Shown here: one piece after another, positions 8,407-15,847 of the stretch
Layout: each line of letters starts with the position of its first letter
Position numbering within the stretch: position 1 is the stretch's first letter
DNA from: Microbacterium hominis NBRC 15708
GTDB lineage: Bacteria; Actinomycetota; Actinomycetes; Actinomycetales; Microbacteriaceae
NCBI RefSeq assembly: GCF_001592125.1
Contig: NZ_BCWI01000016.1
Span: 19,315-83,314, forward strand
DNA: 64,000 nt
Direction of reading: 5' to 3'
Made by a program: the position numbers and the translations under genes
Notes under the pieces: generated by a model
Database searches by the model: none
What the model saw: the letters and a program-made list of their open reading frames with translations, nothing else
What the model was told of the DNA's origin: nothing

Positions 8407-8652
8407 CACGGTGTATCCGTCCCAGATCTCACCGCGTGCATCGCCTTCGGAGGGCCACTGCGTGCGTCCCGTGCAGGTCATATCGCGGCCACCGTCTCGT
8501 CCAGAGCCAAGTGTCTGAACGCCTGGGCCGAACACGGCAAGTGCGAGAGACGCCGCCAGATCCTGGAAGCCAACGGGTCCGAGCTGCTCAAGGTTGTAGC
8601 GACCCAACGCTTCCTCCCGTGCTTTGCGGCTTGACCCTACGCTACCGTCCAC
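8407..8652 (-). pseudogene. 5' fragment of a restriction-nuclease-like defence gene
   Basis: A GTG start at 8652 opens a frame whose first 82 residues look like a conserved N-terminal nuclease-like domain found on large actinobacterial NTPase (STAND/NACHT-type) proteins: LEQLGPVGFQDLAASLALA, FGPGVQTLGSGRDGGRD, a TGRTQWP segment and WDGYTV. After WDGYTV (about 8407) similarity stops and the frame ends 22 codons later at 8338 with unrelated, Pro/Arg-rich sequence. Full proteins of this kind are usually many hundreds of residues, so this is a truncated remnant. The family recognition is from memory of the motif pattern, not a search. The truncation coincides with the left edge of the lower-GC island. 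Confidence 0.6.
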
Positions 8653-8910
8653 CCCTCATATCGATGGCTCTCAGGGGCACCCACGCAGCGACATACACGG
8701 AGTGCACTGCCGTCAGGGAGTCGACCTCTATGAGGCCACGCTTCAGCGTCGCCACGGCGTACGGCGGTTTCACTCATTTGTGGGATTCATCGCCTCAATG
8801 GCGACGGCTAACTTGAGCCTCATCGGGAGTTGGCCCCGTGTTCCGCGAAGCCATGAGTCGCGCAGAGACCCACCAACGCGACGGACGTTGCATTGAAGAA
8901 GGGATTAGCT
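8653..8910. other. Intergenic stretch in lower-GC island
   Basis: No gene is supported here. The composition is visibly less GC-rich than surrounding DNA and continues into the secreted protein gene that follows. It may hold that gene's promoter (AT-richer text around 8770-8815), but no convincing -35/-10 pair was chosen. Confidence 0.5.
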
Positions 8911-9390
8911 ATGCGCCTCAGTTTCGGCAAGCGAATCACCATAGGAGCAGCACTGGTCGCTCTCCTCGTCGGCTCAACCGCCGTCCCAGCATCCGCAACT
9001 TCGGGGACAGGGTTCGACAACACCGATCCGGCAGGCGGGCCCGACTACTGCGCAAGCGGCTCTTACCCCATCAAGACCTACAACCTGTACGCCAACGGGT
9101 CGGGGCCTCTCGTCGGGTACATGGAGGTCCGCTACTCGCCGAGTTGTCAGACGAACTGGGTACGCGTCTACAACAGCGGCACCTCGGATGCCTTAAGTAA
9201 GACGTACATCCGTCGTTACGCGCAAGGATCTCTGCCCGACTCGGGCGCCATCACAAGCAGCGACCTTTACCCCGGCGGCTGGGCGTACGGCTACCAGGTT
9301 TACGCTCCCGGGTCGACGTGTGTTCAGGTCCAGGGTGGACTCACGACCGGTGCATGGACTGCTTGGTCGCCCTACGTCACGCTCTGCTGA
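8911..9390 (+). CDS. Secreted protein resembling DUF2690
   Basis: 159 residues from the ATG at 8911, which has AAGGGA about 6 bases before it; an in-frame TTG at 8893 is less likely. A signal peptide is clear: positive RLSFGKR, hydrophobic ITIGAALVALLVGST, then AVPASA. The mature part has four cysteines and aromatic, Gly/Ser/Tyr-rich segments. YMEVRYSPSCQTNWVRV closely fits the DUF2690 pattern (small secreted proteins, function unknown, often with a Cys before a Trp-Val/Ala-Arg motif). Codon use is markedly less GC-biased than neighbouring genes, and the gene sits between two truncated genes, so horizontal acquisition is likely. Confidence 0.75.
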   Translation: MRLSFGKRITIGAALVALLVGSTAVPASATSGTGFDNTDPAGGPDYCASGSYPIKTYNLYANGSGPLVGYMEVRYSPSCQTNWVRVYNSGTSDALSKTYIRRYAQGSLPDSGAITSSDLYPGGWAYGYQVYAPGSTCVQVQGGLTTGAWTAWSPYVTLC

Positions 9391-9459
9391 CACGCAGGGT
9401 GGATGGCTCTGGCTATGTGATGATTCGTTCCGGCTGGGAGGGATATCCTCTCGGCCAGG

Positions 9460-9819
9460 GCCACCGGCGTCGACGACCACGCGGACATGACCGCGCGTGA
9501 TCCTCCCCGACTCCCACGCCTGAAGTGTCGCCGGAAAGCCCTCGACGAGTTCGCGCGCCTCACCGATGCGCTGCTGCACCGTGCGGTCGGTCACCCGCAG
9601 CACCCCGCCGAGCTCCGCGGCGACCGAGCGCAGCGCCATGTCGTGCTCGCGTACCGACCCGCGCAGGGTCGCGGTCTCCGGCTCTGCCAGCCGACCGGCG
9701 CGCGCGAGCACCCACACCTCGGCCACCTGTGCCGCCGTCGCCGCACGAGCCACCGCGTCGGTCTCGTCGACGAGACCCGCCAGCGCGGCCACGAACCGGC
9801 CACCGCTGCCGGCCTCCAT
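9460..9819 (-). pseudogene. 5' fragment of a DUF222/HNH endonuclease-type gene
   Basis: From the ATG at 9819, 120 residues match the start of the abundant actinobacterial DUF222 (13E12-type) proteins that carry a C-terminal HNH nuclease: TAAQVAEVWVLARAG, RVTDRTVQQRIGEARELV, FPATLQAWESGRITRGHVRVVVDAGG. Similarity stops at about 9460, where the lower-GC island begins; the frame then reads unrelated sequence to a stop at 9193, antisense to the secreted protein. The usual length is 400-500 residues and the HNH motif is absent, so the gene is broken. Family assignment is by pattern recognition. Confidence 0.65.
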
Positions 9820-9928
9820 GACGCCCCCCGGCGCGACGTCCGTCGTACCTCGATCGTCTCGCGACCCTCCGACATCCGTTCACGCATCCACGGCTTCGGG
9901 AGGCGGCATCCGCCCTCGGACGCGCGAG

Positions 9929-11161
9929 TCAGTGGTGGCCGACGCCGACCTTCGAGCCGGCGATGGGCTTGGCCGCTCCGGAGGCGAAGCCGCTCATCGC
10001 GATGAGCGCCACGATGATCCAGAGGGTGTTCAGGATGCCGATCTGGTGGCTGACCCAGCCCAGGACGGGCGGCCCGCACAGGAAGGCGACGTAGCCGATC
10101 GTCGCCGCGGCCGACACCGACGCGGCGGCCTTGCGGGGGTCGTCCGCCGCCGCCGACATGCCGAGCGGGAAGCCGAGCGAGGCGCCGGCGCCCCACAGCG
10201 CGACGCCCACGAAGGCGAGCGGGAGGTTGGGCGCGAGGATGAACACGATCAGGCCGAGGCCCGCCGCGATCGAGAGGGCGCGGAGGGTCCACACGCGTCC
10301 GATGCGGTCGACGAGCGGGCCGCCGGCGGCGCGGAAGACCGTCATCGACACGGAGAACACGGTGAGGAAGATCGCGCCGATCGCCTCCGACTCGCCGTGG
10401 CCGTCGACCACGGCGATGGTCAGCCAGTCGTTGGCGCTGCCTTCGGCGAAGGCCATGCCGAGGATGATGGCGCCGATGGCGTAGGTGCGCGGGTCGCGCC
10501 ACACCTCCAGGGCCGCGTGCAACCGCGCGCCACGCGACGGGGCCACGGCCTCGGAGTCGACGACAGCCAGCGCCTGCGCGGGGATCGCGCGCAACGCGTT
10601 GGCGGTCACGATCAGCCAGACCACGGCGACCGTGCCGAGGTGCCAGGAGGCCCCGACGCCCCACGCCGCCATCGCGACGCCGACGCCGGCCCCGGCGACC
10701 GTGCCGAGGCTGAAGAACGCGTGGAACAGCGGCATCAGCGTCCGCTCGAAGGCCTGCTCGACGGCGGCCGCTTCGACGTTCATCATGACGTCGGTCGCGC
10801 CGAAGCACAGCCCGAGGATGGCGAGGCCCGCGACGGCGACCGCGTAGGAGGAGAGCGCATCGACGCCGAGGGCGGCGAGGAAGAGGCCGACGGCGACGCC
10901 GACGATCGTGACCGACAGCCCTCGCTTGGCGCCCCACCGCACCACGATGACGTTCGCGGACATCACTCCCAGGAGCGAGCCCGCGCCCATCGCGAAGAGC
11001 AGGATGCCGACCTCGAAGTCGTCGATGCCCAGGTTCTGCTTGACGGCCGGCAGGCGCGACGCCCACGACGCGAACGTCACTCCGCTCAGGAGGAACAGGG
11101 TGAAGATCGCGGTGCGCCATCGGACGAGTCCGCGACGATCGAGAGTGGTTCTGGTGATCAC
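9929..11161 (-). CDS. MFS transporter
   Basis: 410 residues with about 12 hydrophobic helices. FASWASRLPAVKQNLG near the N-terminus, the loop with VVRWGAKRG, and PLVDRIGRVWTL between the halves are typical of the FucP/YbjJ-like branch of major facilitators. GATDVMMNVEAAAVE in helix 4-5 is also typical of that branch. Its substrate is unknown, though a sugar or related metabolite would fit the divergent LacI regulator. It starts at a GTG with AAGGTGA just before it. Three LacI-type operators occupy the shared intergenic region. Confidence 0.9.
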   Translation of the reverse strand: MITRTTLDRRGLVRWRTAIFTLFLLSGVTFASWASRLPAVKQNLGIDDFEVGILLFAMGAGSLLGVMSANVIVVRWGAKRGLSVTIVGVAVGLFLAALGVDALSSYAVAVAGLAILGLCFGATDVMMNVEAAAVEQAFERTLMPLFHAFFSLGTVAGAGVGVAMAAWGVGASWHLGTVAVVWLIVTANALRAIPAQALAVVDSEAVAPSRGARLHAALEVWRDPRTYAIGAIILGMAFAEGSANDWLTIAVVDGHGESEAIGAIFLTVFSVSMTVFRAAGGPLVDRIGRVWTLRALSIAAGLGLIVFILAPNLPLAFVGVALWGAGASLGFPLGMSAAADDPRKAAASVSAAATIGYVAFLCGPPVLGWVSHQIGILNTLWIIVALIAMSGFASGAAKPIAGSKVGVGHH

Positions 11162-11173
11162 ACTTCACCTTAG

Positions 11174-11219
11174 CGAATCGATTCGACCCTCGCCGAAACG
11201 ATTCGACGAATCGTTTCGG
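11174..11219. promoter_or_regulatory. Triple LacI-family operator
   Basis: CGAATCGATTCG (11174-11185) is a perfect 12-base palindrome. A second, perfect 27-base palindrome has arms CCGAAACGATTCG (11193-11205) and CGAATCGTTTCGG (11207-11219) around one A. Together they contain three 10-base GAAWCGWTTC-type sites with the central CG expected of LacI-family operators, centred near 11179, 11199 and 11212. They lie between the divergent MFS and LacI genes. Confidence 0.88.
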
Positions 11220-11249
11220 ATCGCCTCTGACGCGAGTTACCATCGGGGA

Positions 11250-12299
11250 GTGACGAACCGCCGCGCCACCATCGCCGACGTCGCTCGGGTCGCGGGCGTG
11301 TCGCCGTCGACGGCGTCCGTCGTCTTCAGCGGCAAGACACCGGTCTCCGACACCACTCGGCTGCGCGTCATGGACGCGGCCGCCTCGCTCGGCTACACGG
11401 GTCCCGATCCGCGCGCGGCGTCGCTGCGACTGGGGCGCAGCGGCATCGTCGCCGTCGTGGTCGGCTCGTCGCTCAACTTCATGTTCGTCGACCCCGTGCA
11501 GCGTCTGCTCATGGACGGTCTGGCGGAGGCGGTCGCTCCGCTCGGCGCCGGCCTGCTGCTGCTGCGCCGAGACGCGGAGCTCGACATCGAGAACGCCCCC
11601 ACCCTCACGACGGCATCGATCGACGCGGCCGTCCTGATCGGATGCGACGGGTCGCTGCGGGAGTCGTTGCCGATCGTGCTGGCGCGCGGCATCCCCGTGG
11701 TCGTGGTGGAGGGCGACGCGGGCGAGGGCATCCCGCGCATCGCCCTCGACAACCGCGAGGCGGAGCGCCGGGCGGCCGAGCACATCCGCGACCTCGGCCA
11801 CACGCGCGTGGCGATCGTCACCCTCTGGCAGGATGCCGCGGGCACCGTCGGCTGGATCGCGCCCGACGCCGACATCACCGTCGACGTCACCCGCGATCGC
11901 CTGCAGGGCGCACGCGACGTCTTCCCCGACGCGCCCGCGCTCGCGACGGGGGGCAGCTCCATCGACGACGGGTTCGCGGCGGGACGGGTGCTCTTCGCCG
12001 ACCCGCGGACGCGTCCCACGGCCGTGATCGCGCAGAGCGACCTGCTCGCCGCGGGCGTCATCCGCGCGGCCGAGGACGCGGGGCTGCGCGTGCCCGAAGA
12101 CGTCAGCGTCACCGGTTTCGACGGGGTGCCCGTGGACGGCCTTGCCCCCTACGAGCTGACCACTCTCGTGCAGCCCGCCACCGACAAGGGCCGCGCCGCA
12201 GGCGCCGCGATCGCCGCCATGCTCGACGGGCGGGAGCCCGCATCCGTCGATCTGATCTCCACCTTCCGCCTCGGCAACACCACCGCGCGGGTCGGCTAG
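11250..12299 (+). CDS. LacI-family transcriptional repressor
   Basis: 349 residues. The N-terminal DNA-binding domain is canonical: ATIADVARVAGVSPSTASVVFSG (helix-turn-helix) and a hinge with PDPRAASLRLGRSG. The remainder is a periplasmic-binding-like ligand domain with IPVVVVEGD, AAEHIRDLGHTRVAIVT and the family's AIIAQSD-type segment (AVIAQSDLLAAGVIRAAEDAG). It starts at the GTG at 11250. A TACCAT at 11238-11243 lies so close that transcription may start at or near that GTG, while GGGGAG just before it could serve as a binding site. It probably represses itself and the divergent MFS gene through the triple operator between them. Confidence 0.93.
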   Translation: MTNRRATIADVARVAGVSPSTASVVFSGKTPVSDTTRLRVMDAAASLGYTGPDPRAASLRLGRSGIVAVVVGSSLNFMFVDPVQRLLMDGLAEAVAPLGAGLLLLRRDAELDIENAPTLTTASIDAAVLIGCDGSLRESLPIVLARGIPVVVVEGDAGEGIPRIALDNREAERRAAEHIRDLGHTRVAIVTLWQDAAGTVGWIAPDADITVDVTRDRLQGARDVFPDAPALATGGSSIDDGFAAGRVLFADPRTRPTAVIAQSDLLAAGVIRAAEDAGLRVPEDVSVTGFDGVPVDGLAPYELTTLVQPATDKGRAAGAAIAAMLDGREPASVDLISTFRLGNTTARVG

Positions 12300-12356
12300 G
12301 CCCGCACGCCCGGGTAGACTGGGAATCCGACCCCCGCGACCTGTCAGGAGGCCAGA

Positions 12357-15293
12357 TTGCTCGTGCTCCTGGCTGCGTTCGCGGTCGTTCCGCTGTCGCT
12401 GCCATGGCTGTTCGGTCGCATCGGCCCACGGGCGTTCCTCGTCGCGGCGGTCCTGCCGGTCGTGGCCTTCGTCCACGCGCTGCTCATGACCCCCGAAGTC
12501 ATCGCCGGTCGGGTGCCGACGGAATCGGTGTCGTGGATCCCGCAGCTCGGGATCGATCTGTCGATGCGCATGGACACGCTGGGCTGGCTCATGACGCTCA
12601 TCGTCACCGGCGTCGGGGCCCTCGTGCTGATCTACTGCCGCTGGTACTTCGACGGCAAGAAGCAGGGCGTCGGCCTGTTCGCCGCCGTCCTCCTCGGGTT
12701 CGCGGGAGCGATGTACGGCCTCGTCCTGACCGACGACATCATCGTGCTCGTGATGCTCTGGGAGATCACCAGCATCCTGTCCTACCTCCTCATCGGCTTC
12801 TACCACGCGCGTGGCGCGAGCCGCCGTGCCGCGCTGCAGGCGCTGCTCGTGACGACGCTCGGCGGTCTCGTCATGTTCGTCGGCGCGGTCATGATGGCGG
12901 TGATCTACGGCACCAACAGCCTGGCCGCCATCGTCGGCGGCACCGCGACGCTCAGGCCCGGCAGCGAAGGTCTGCTGAACGTGGCGATCGTGCTGCTGCT
13001 GGTCGGCGCACTCAGCAAGTCGGCCATCTTCCCCTTCCACTTCTGGCTCCCGGGCGCCATGGCGGCGCCGACGCCGGTGAGCGCCTACCTGCACGCGGCC
13101 GCGATGGTGAAGGCGGGCATCTACCTCATCGCCCGCCTCGCTCCGGCCTTCGCGCACAGCGAGTTCTGGCGTCCGATCGTGATCAGCCTGGGCCTGTTCA
13201 CGATGCTGCTCGGCGGCCTCCAGGCGTTGCGCGAGTCGGACCTCAAGCGCATCCTCGCGTTCGGCACCGTCAGCCAGCTGGGCATGCTCACCGTCGTCCT
13301 CGGCTACGGGGAGCGCAACTCGGCGCTCGCCGGTCTCGCGCTGCTGATCGGCCACGCGCTGTTCAAGTCGTCGCTGTTCCTGGTCGTGGGCGTGATCGAC
13401 CGGCAGCTCTCCACGCGTGACATCGGCGAGTTGTCCGGAGTCGGCCGCCAGGCCCCGACGCTGGCCGTCTTCTCGATCATCGCGATCGCCTCGATGGTGG
13501 GACTGGCACCCACGGTCGGATTCGTGGCGAAGGAGGCCGTGCTGACCTCGCTGCTCGAAGGCGGGTCGCGCCCGGAAGCCCTCATCCCGCTCGTCGGGAT
13601 CGTGCTCGGCTCGGTGCTGACGACGGCGTACGGCCTGCGGTTCGTGTGGGGCGCGTTCTGGACGAAGAAGGATGCCGCCGGCACGCCGCTGCCGGTCACG
13701 GTGTGGCCCGACCCGCCGATGGGATTCCTCGCCGCGCCGGTGCTGCTGTCGGCACTCACCGTCGTCGCGGGCTTCGCCGCGCCGCTGCTCGACGCCGCGT
13801 TCTCCGGCTACGCCGACACCCTTCCGGCCGCCGGCGGGGAGAACGGGTACCCGTACCACCTCGCGCTCTGGCACGGATGGGAGCCCGCGCTCTTCCTCTC
13901 GCTCGGCAGCATCGCCCTCGGTGCCGTGCTGTTCTGGCTGGCCCAGCGCACCGGACTCGTCCCGCGCCGCATCCTGCCCTTCACCGCGGCCGACGTCTAC
14001 AACGCGTCCCTGCGCGTCATCGCGCGCCTGGCGGTGTGGACCACCACGTTCACCCAGCGCGGGTCGCTGCCGGTGTACGTGGGCACGATCTTCGTCGTGT
14101 TCGTCGCCGCCGAGGGCACCGCCCTGCTGGCGAGCCCGTCGTGGCAGATCTCGCTGGACGCGTGGCAGACCCCCATGCAGCTGGTCGTCGCGCCGATCAT
14201 GATCATCGCCGGGATCTTCGCCGTCCGGGCACGCAAGCGCTACACCGGCGTCGTGCTCGTCTCGGCCACCGGGCTCGGCATGATCGCGCTGTTCGCCTCC
14301 AGCGGCGCACCCGACCTCGCCCTGACGCAGATCCTCGTCGAGACGGTCACCCTCGTGGCCTTCGCGCTGGTGCTGCGCCGCATCCCCGCCCGACTCGGCG
14401 AGCACAACGCGTCGGTGCTGCCGCTGGCGCGCGCGATCCTCGCGGTCGCCGTGGGGGCGACGATGGCGATGGTGGCGATGGTGGCCACCGGCGCCCGGGT
14501 GGCGACGCCCATCTCGGAGCGCTTCCCCGAGCTCGCCTACGAGCTCGGCCACGGCAAGAACGTCGTCAACGTGGCGCTCGTCGACCTGCGCGGCTGGGAC
14601 ACCATGGGCGAGCTGTCCGTGCTCATCGTGGCGGCGACCGGCGTGGCATCCCTCGTGTTCGTCACGCACCGCTCGGATCTCATCTCGCGGTCGATCTCGG
14701 CGTTGCCCACGGGCGCGACGCGCACCCGGCGACCCCTCATCGAGACCGACGAGGGCCCCCGACCGCGCGCGAGCGCTCCCGGCAGCACACGGCAGACCTG
14801 GCTGGTCGGCGGGCAGAAGGTGCGCCCCGAGAACCGGTCGATCATGCTCGAGGTCATCGTCCGGATCCTCTTCCACACGATCATCGTCGTCTCGATCTAT
14901 CTGCTCTTCGCCGGGCACAACCTCCCCGGCGGCGGGTTCGCGGGCGGCCTCGTCGCGGGCATGGCGCTGGTCATGCGCTACGTCGCCGGTGGCCGGTACG
15001 AGCTGGGCGCGGCCGCGCCGACCGACGCGGGACGGCTCCTCGGCGCCGGCATGACGCTGGCCGTCGCCTGCGCCGTCGTGCCGCTGCTGTTCGGCCTGCC
15101 GCCGCTGACCAGCTGGTTCTGGGAGACGGAGATCCCCGTCATCGGCCACATCGAGTTCGTCACCTCCACCCTCTTCGACATCGGTGTCTACCTGGTCGTC
15201 ATCGGCCTCGTGCTCGACGTGCTGCGTTCGCTCGGCGGCGAGGTCGACCGCCAGACGCAGGAGCTGCGCGAGCGGGGGGTGACGGTCTCATGA
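12357..15293 (+). CDS. mrpA: Na+/H+ antiporter subunit MrpA fused to MrpB
   Basis: 978 residues. It starts at TTG, supported by CAGGAGG (12344-12350) six bases upstream; a TAGACT at 12315-12320 may be the -10 box. The N-terminal ~800 residues are the NuoL-like proton channel, with LTDDIIVLVMLWEITSILSYLLIGF, FPFHFWLPGAMAAPTPVSAYLH and LKRILAFGTVSQLG motifs. From about residue 820 (RPENRSIMLEVIVRILFHT) the protein continues as a complete MnhB-type subunit with NLPGGGFAGGL. No separate mrpB exists in the operon. It is the main ion-translocating subunit of the Mrp cation/proton antiporter in the cytoplasmic membrane. Confidence 0.95.
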   Translation: MLVLLAAFAVVPLSLPWLFGRIGPRAFLVAAVLPVVAFVHALLMTPEVIAGRVPTESVSWIPQLGIDLSMRMDTLGWLMTLIVTGVGALVLIYCRWYFDGKKQGVGLFAAVLLGFAGAMYGLVLTDDIIVLVMLWEITSILSYLLIGFYHARGASRRAALQALLVTTLGGLVMFVGAVMMAVIYGTNSLAAIVGGTATLRPGSEGLLNVAIVLLLVGALSKSAIFPFHFWLPGAMAAPTPVSAYLHAAAMVKAGIYLIARLAPAFAHSEFWRPIVISLGLFTMLLGGLQALRESDLKRILAFGTVSQLGMLTVVLGYGERNSALAGLALLIGHALFKSSLFLVVGVIDRQLSTRDIGELSGVGRQAPTLAVFSIIAIASMVGLAPTVGFVAKEAVLTSLLEGGSRPEALIPLVGIVLGSVLTTAYGLRFVWGAFWTKKDAAGTPLPVTVWPDPPMGFLAAPVLLSALTVVAGFAAPLLDAAFSGYADTLPAAGGENGYPYHLALWHGWEPALFLSLGSIALGAVLFWLAQRTGLVPRRILPFTAADVYNASLRVIARLAVWTTTFTQRGSLPVYVGTIFVVFVAAEGTALLASPSWQISLDAWQTPMQLVVAPIMIIAGIFAVRARKRYTGVVLVSATGLGMIALFASSGAPDLALTQILVETVTLVAFALVLRRIPARLGEHNASVLPLARAILAVAVGATMAMVAMVATGARVATPISERFPELAYELGHGKNVVNVALVDLRGWDTMGELSVLIVAATGVASLVFVTHRSDLISRSISALPTGATRTRRPLIETDEGPRPRASAPGSTRQTWLVGGQKVRPENRSIMLEVIVRILFHTIIVVSIYLLFAGHNLPGGGFAGGLVAGMALVMRYVAGGRYELGAAAPTDAGRLLGAGMTLAVACAVVPLLFGLPPLTSWFWETEIPVIGHIEFVTSTLFDIGVYLVVIGLVLDVLRSLGGEVDRQTQELRERGVTVS

Positions 15294-15847
15294 CGGTGTC
15301 CGCGGTGCTCGTCATCATCATGGCGGTGCTCTTCGCGTGCGGCGTGTACGCGATGCTTGAGCGCAGCCTCACCCGCGTGCTGATCGGGTTCCTGCTGCTC
15401 GGCAACGCGACCAACCTCTTCCTGCTCATCGTGATGGGTCGCCCCGGCGTCGCCTCCTTCTTCGGGTCGGGCGATGTCGAGGAGATGAGCGATCCGCTGC
15501 CGCAGGCGCTCACCCTGACGGCCATCGTCATCACCTTCGCCGTGTCGGCCTTCCTGCTGGCGCTCATCTACCGGTCGTGGCAGCTCGGCCAGGCCGACAC
15601 CGTCGTCGACGACGAAGAGGACATCGCCGTGCGTGATCGCGGCACCGTCGAGGAAGACCAGATGGATGATGAGACCTCGATCGAGGACGAGGACGACGAC
15701 GCGACGACCGACTTCATCGGCACCGACACGGCACCGATCACCGTCCTGCACCACCGCGATCTCGACGGCATCCGCGACGACGCCCCCGTGGACCGCCCGC
15801 GCGGCGACGCGCGAGGTCGCCGCGACGAGGGAGGTGAGCCGCGGTGA
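15290..15847 (+). CDS. mrpC: Na+/H+ antiporter subunit MrpC with acidic tail
   Basis: 185 residues. The first ~100 are the NuoK-like subunit: three helices with LTRVLIGFLLLGNATNLFLL, the segment DPLPQALTLTAIVITFAVSAF and a following helix. MrpC is normally about 110-120 residues, and here a tail of some 80 residues rich in Asp/Glu follows (DDEEDIAVRDRGTVEEDQ and DDETSIEDEDDD), ending in a basic Arg/Gly stretch. The tail should lie in the cytoplasm. The ATG overlaps the mrpA stop as ATGA, indicating translational coupling, and the stop overlaps the mrpD start as GTGA. Confidence 0.94.
   Translation: MTVSAVLVIIMAVLFACGVYAMLERSLTRVLIGFLLLGNATNLFLLIVMGRPGVASFFGSGDVEEMSDPLPQALTLTAIVITFAVSAFLLALIYRSWQLGQADTVVDDEEDIAVRDRGTVEEDQMDDETSIEDEDDDATTDFIGTDTAPITVLHHRDLDGIRDDAPVDRPRGDARGRRDEGGEPR

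Noticed and set aside
8820..9023. Leftward ORF opposite the start of the DUF2690-like gene
   Set aside because: Antisense to a signal-peptide-bearing gene with a good start; no supporting motif.
9591..15149. A very long leftward frame crossing mrpA and the LacI gene
   Set aside because: Composition is Arg/His/Asp-rich with no recognisable domain; it is a shadow of several real genes in both directions.
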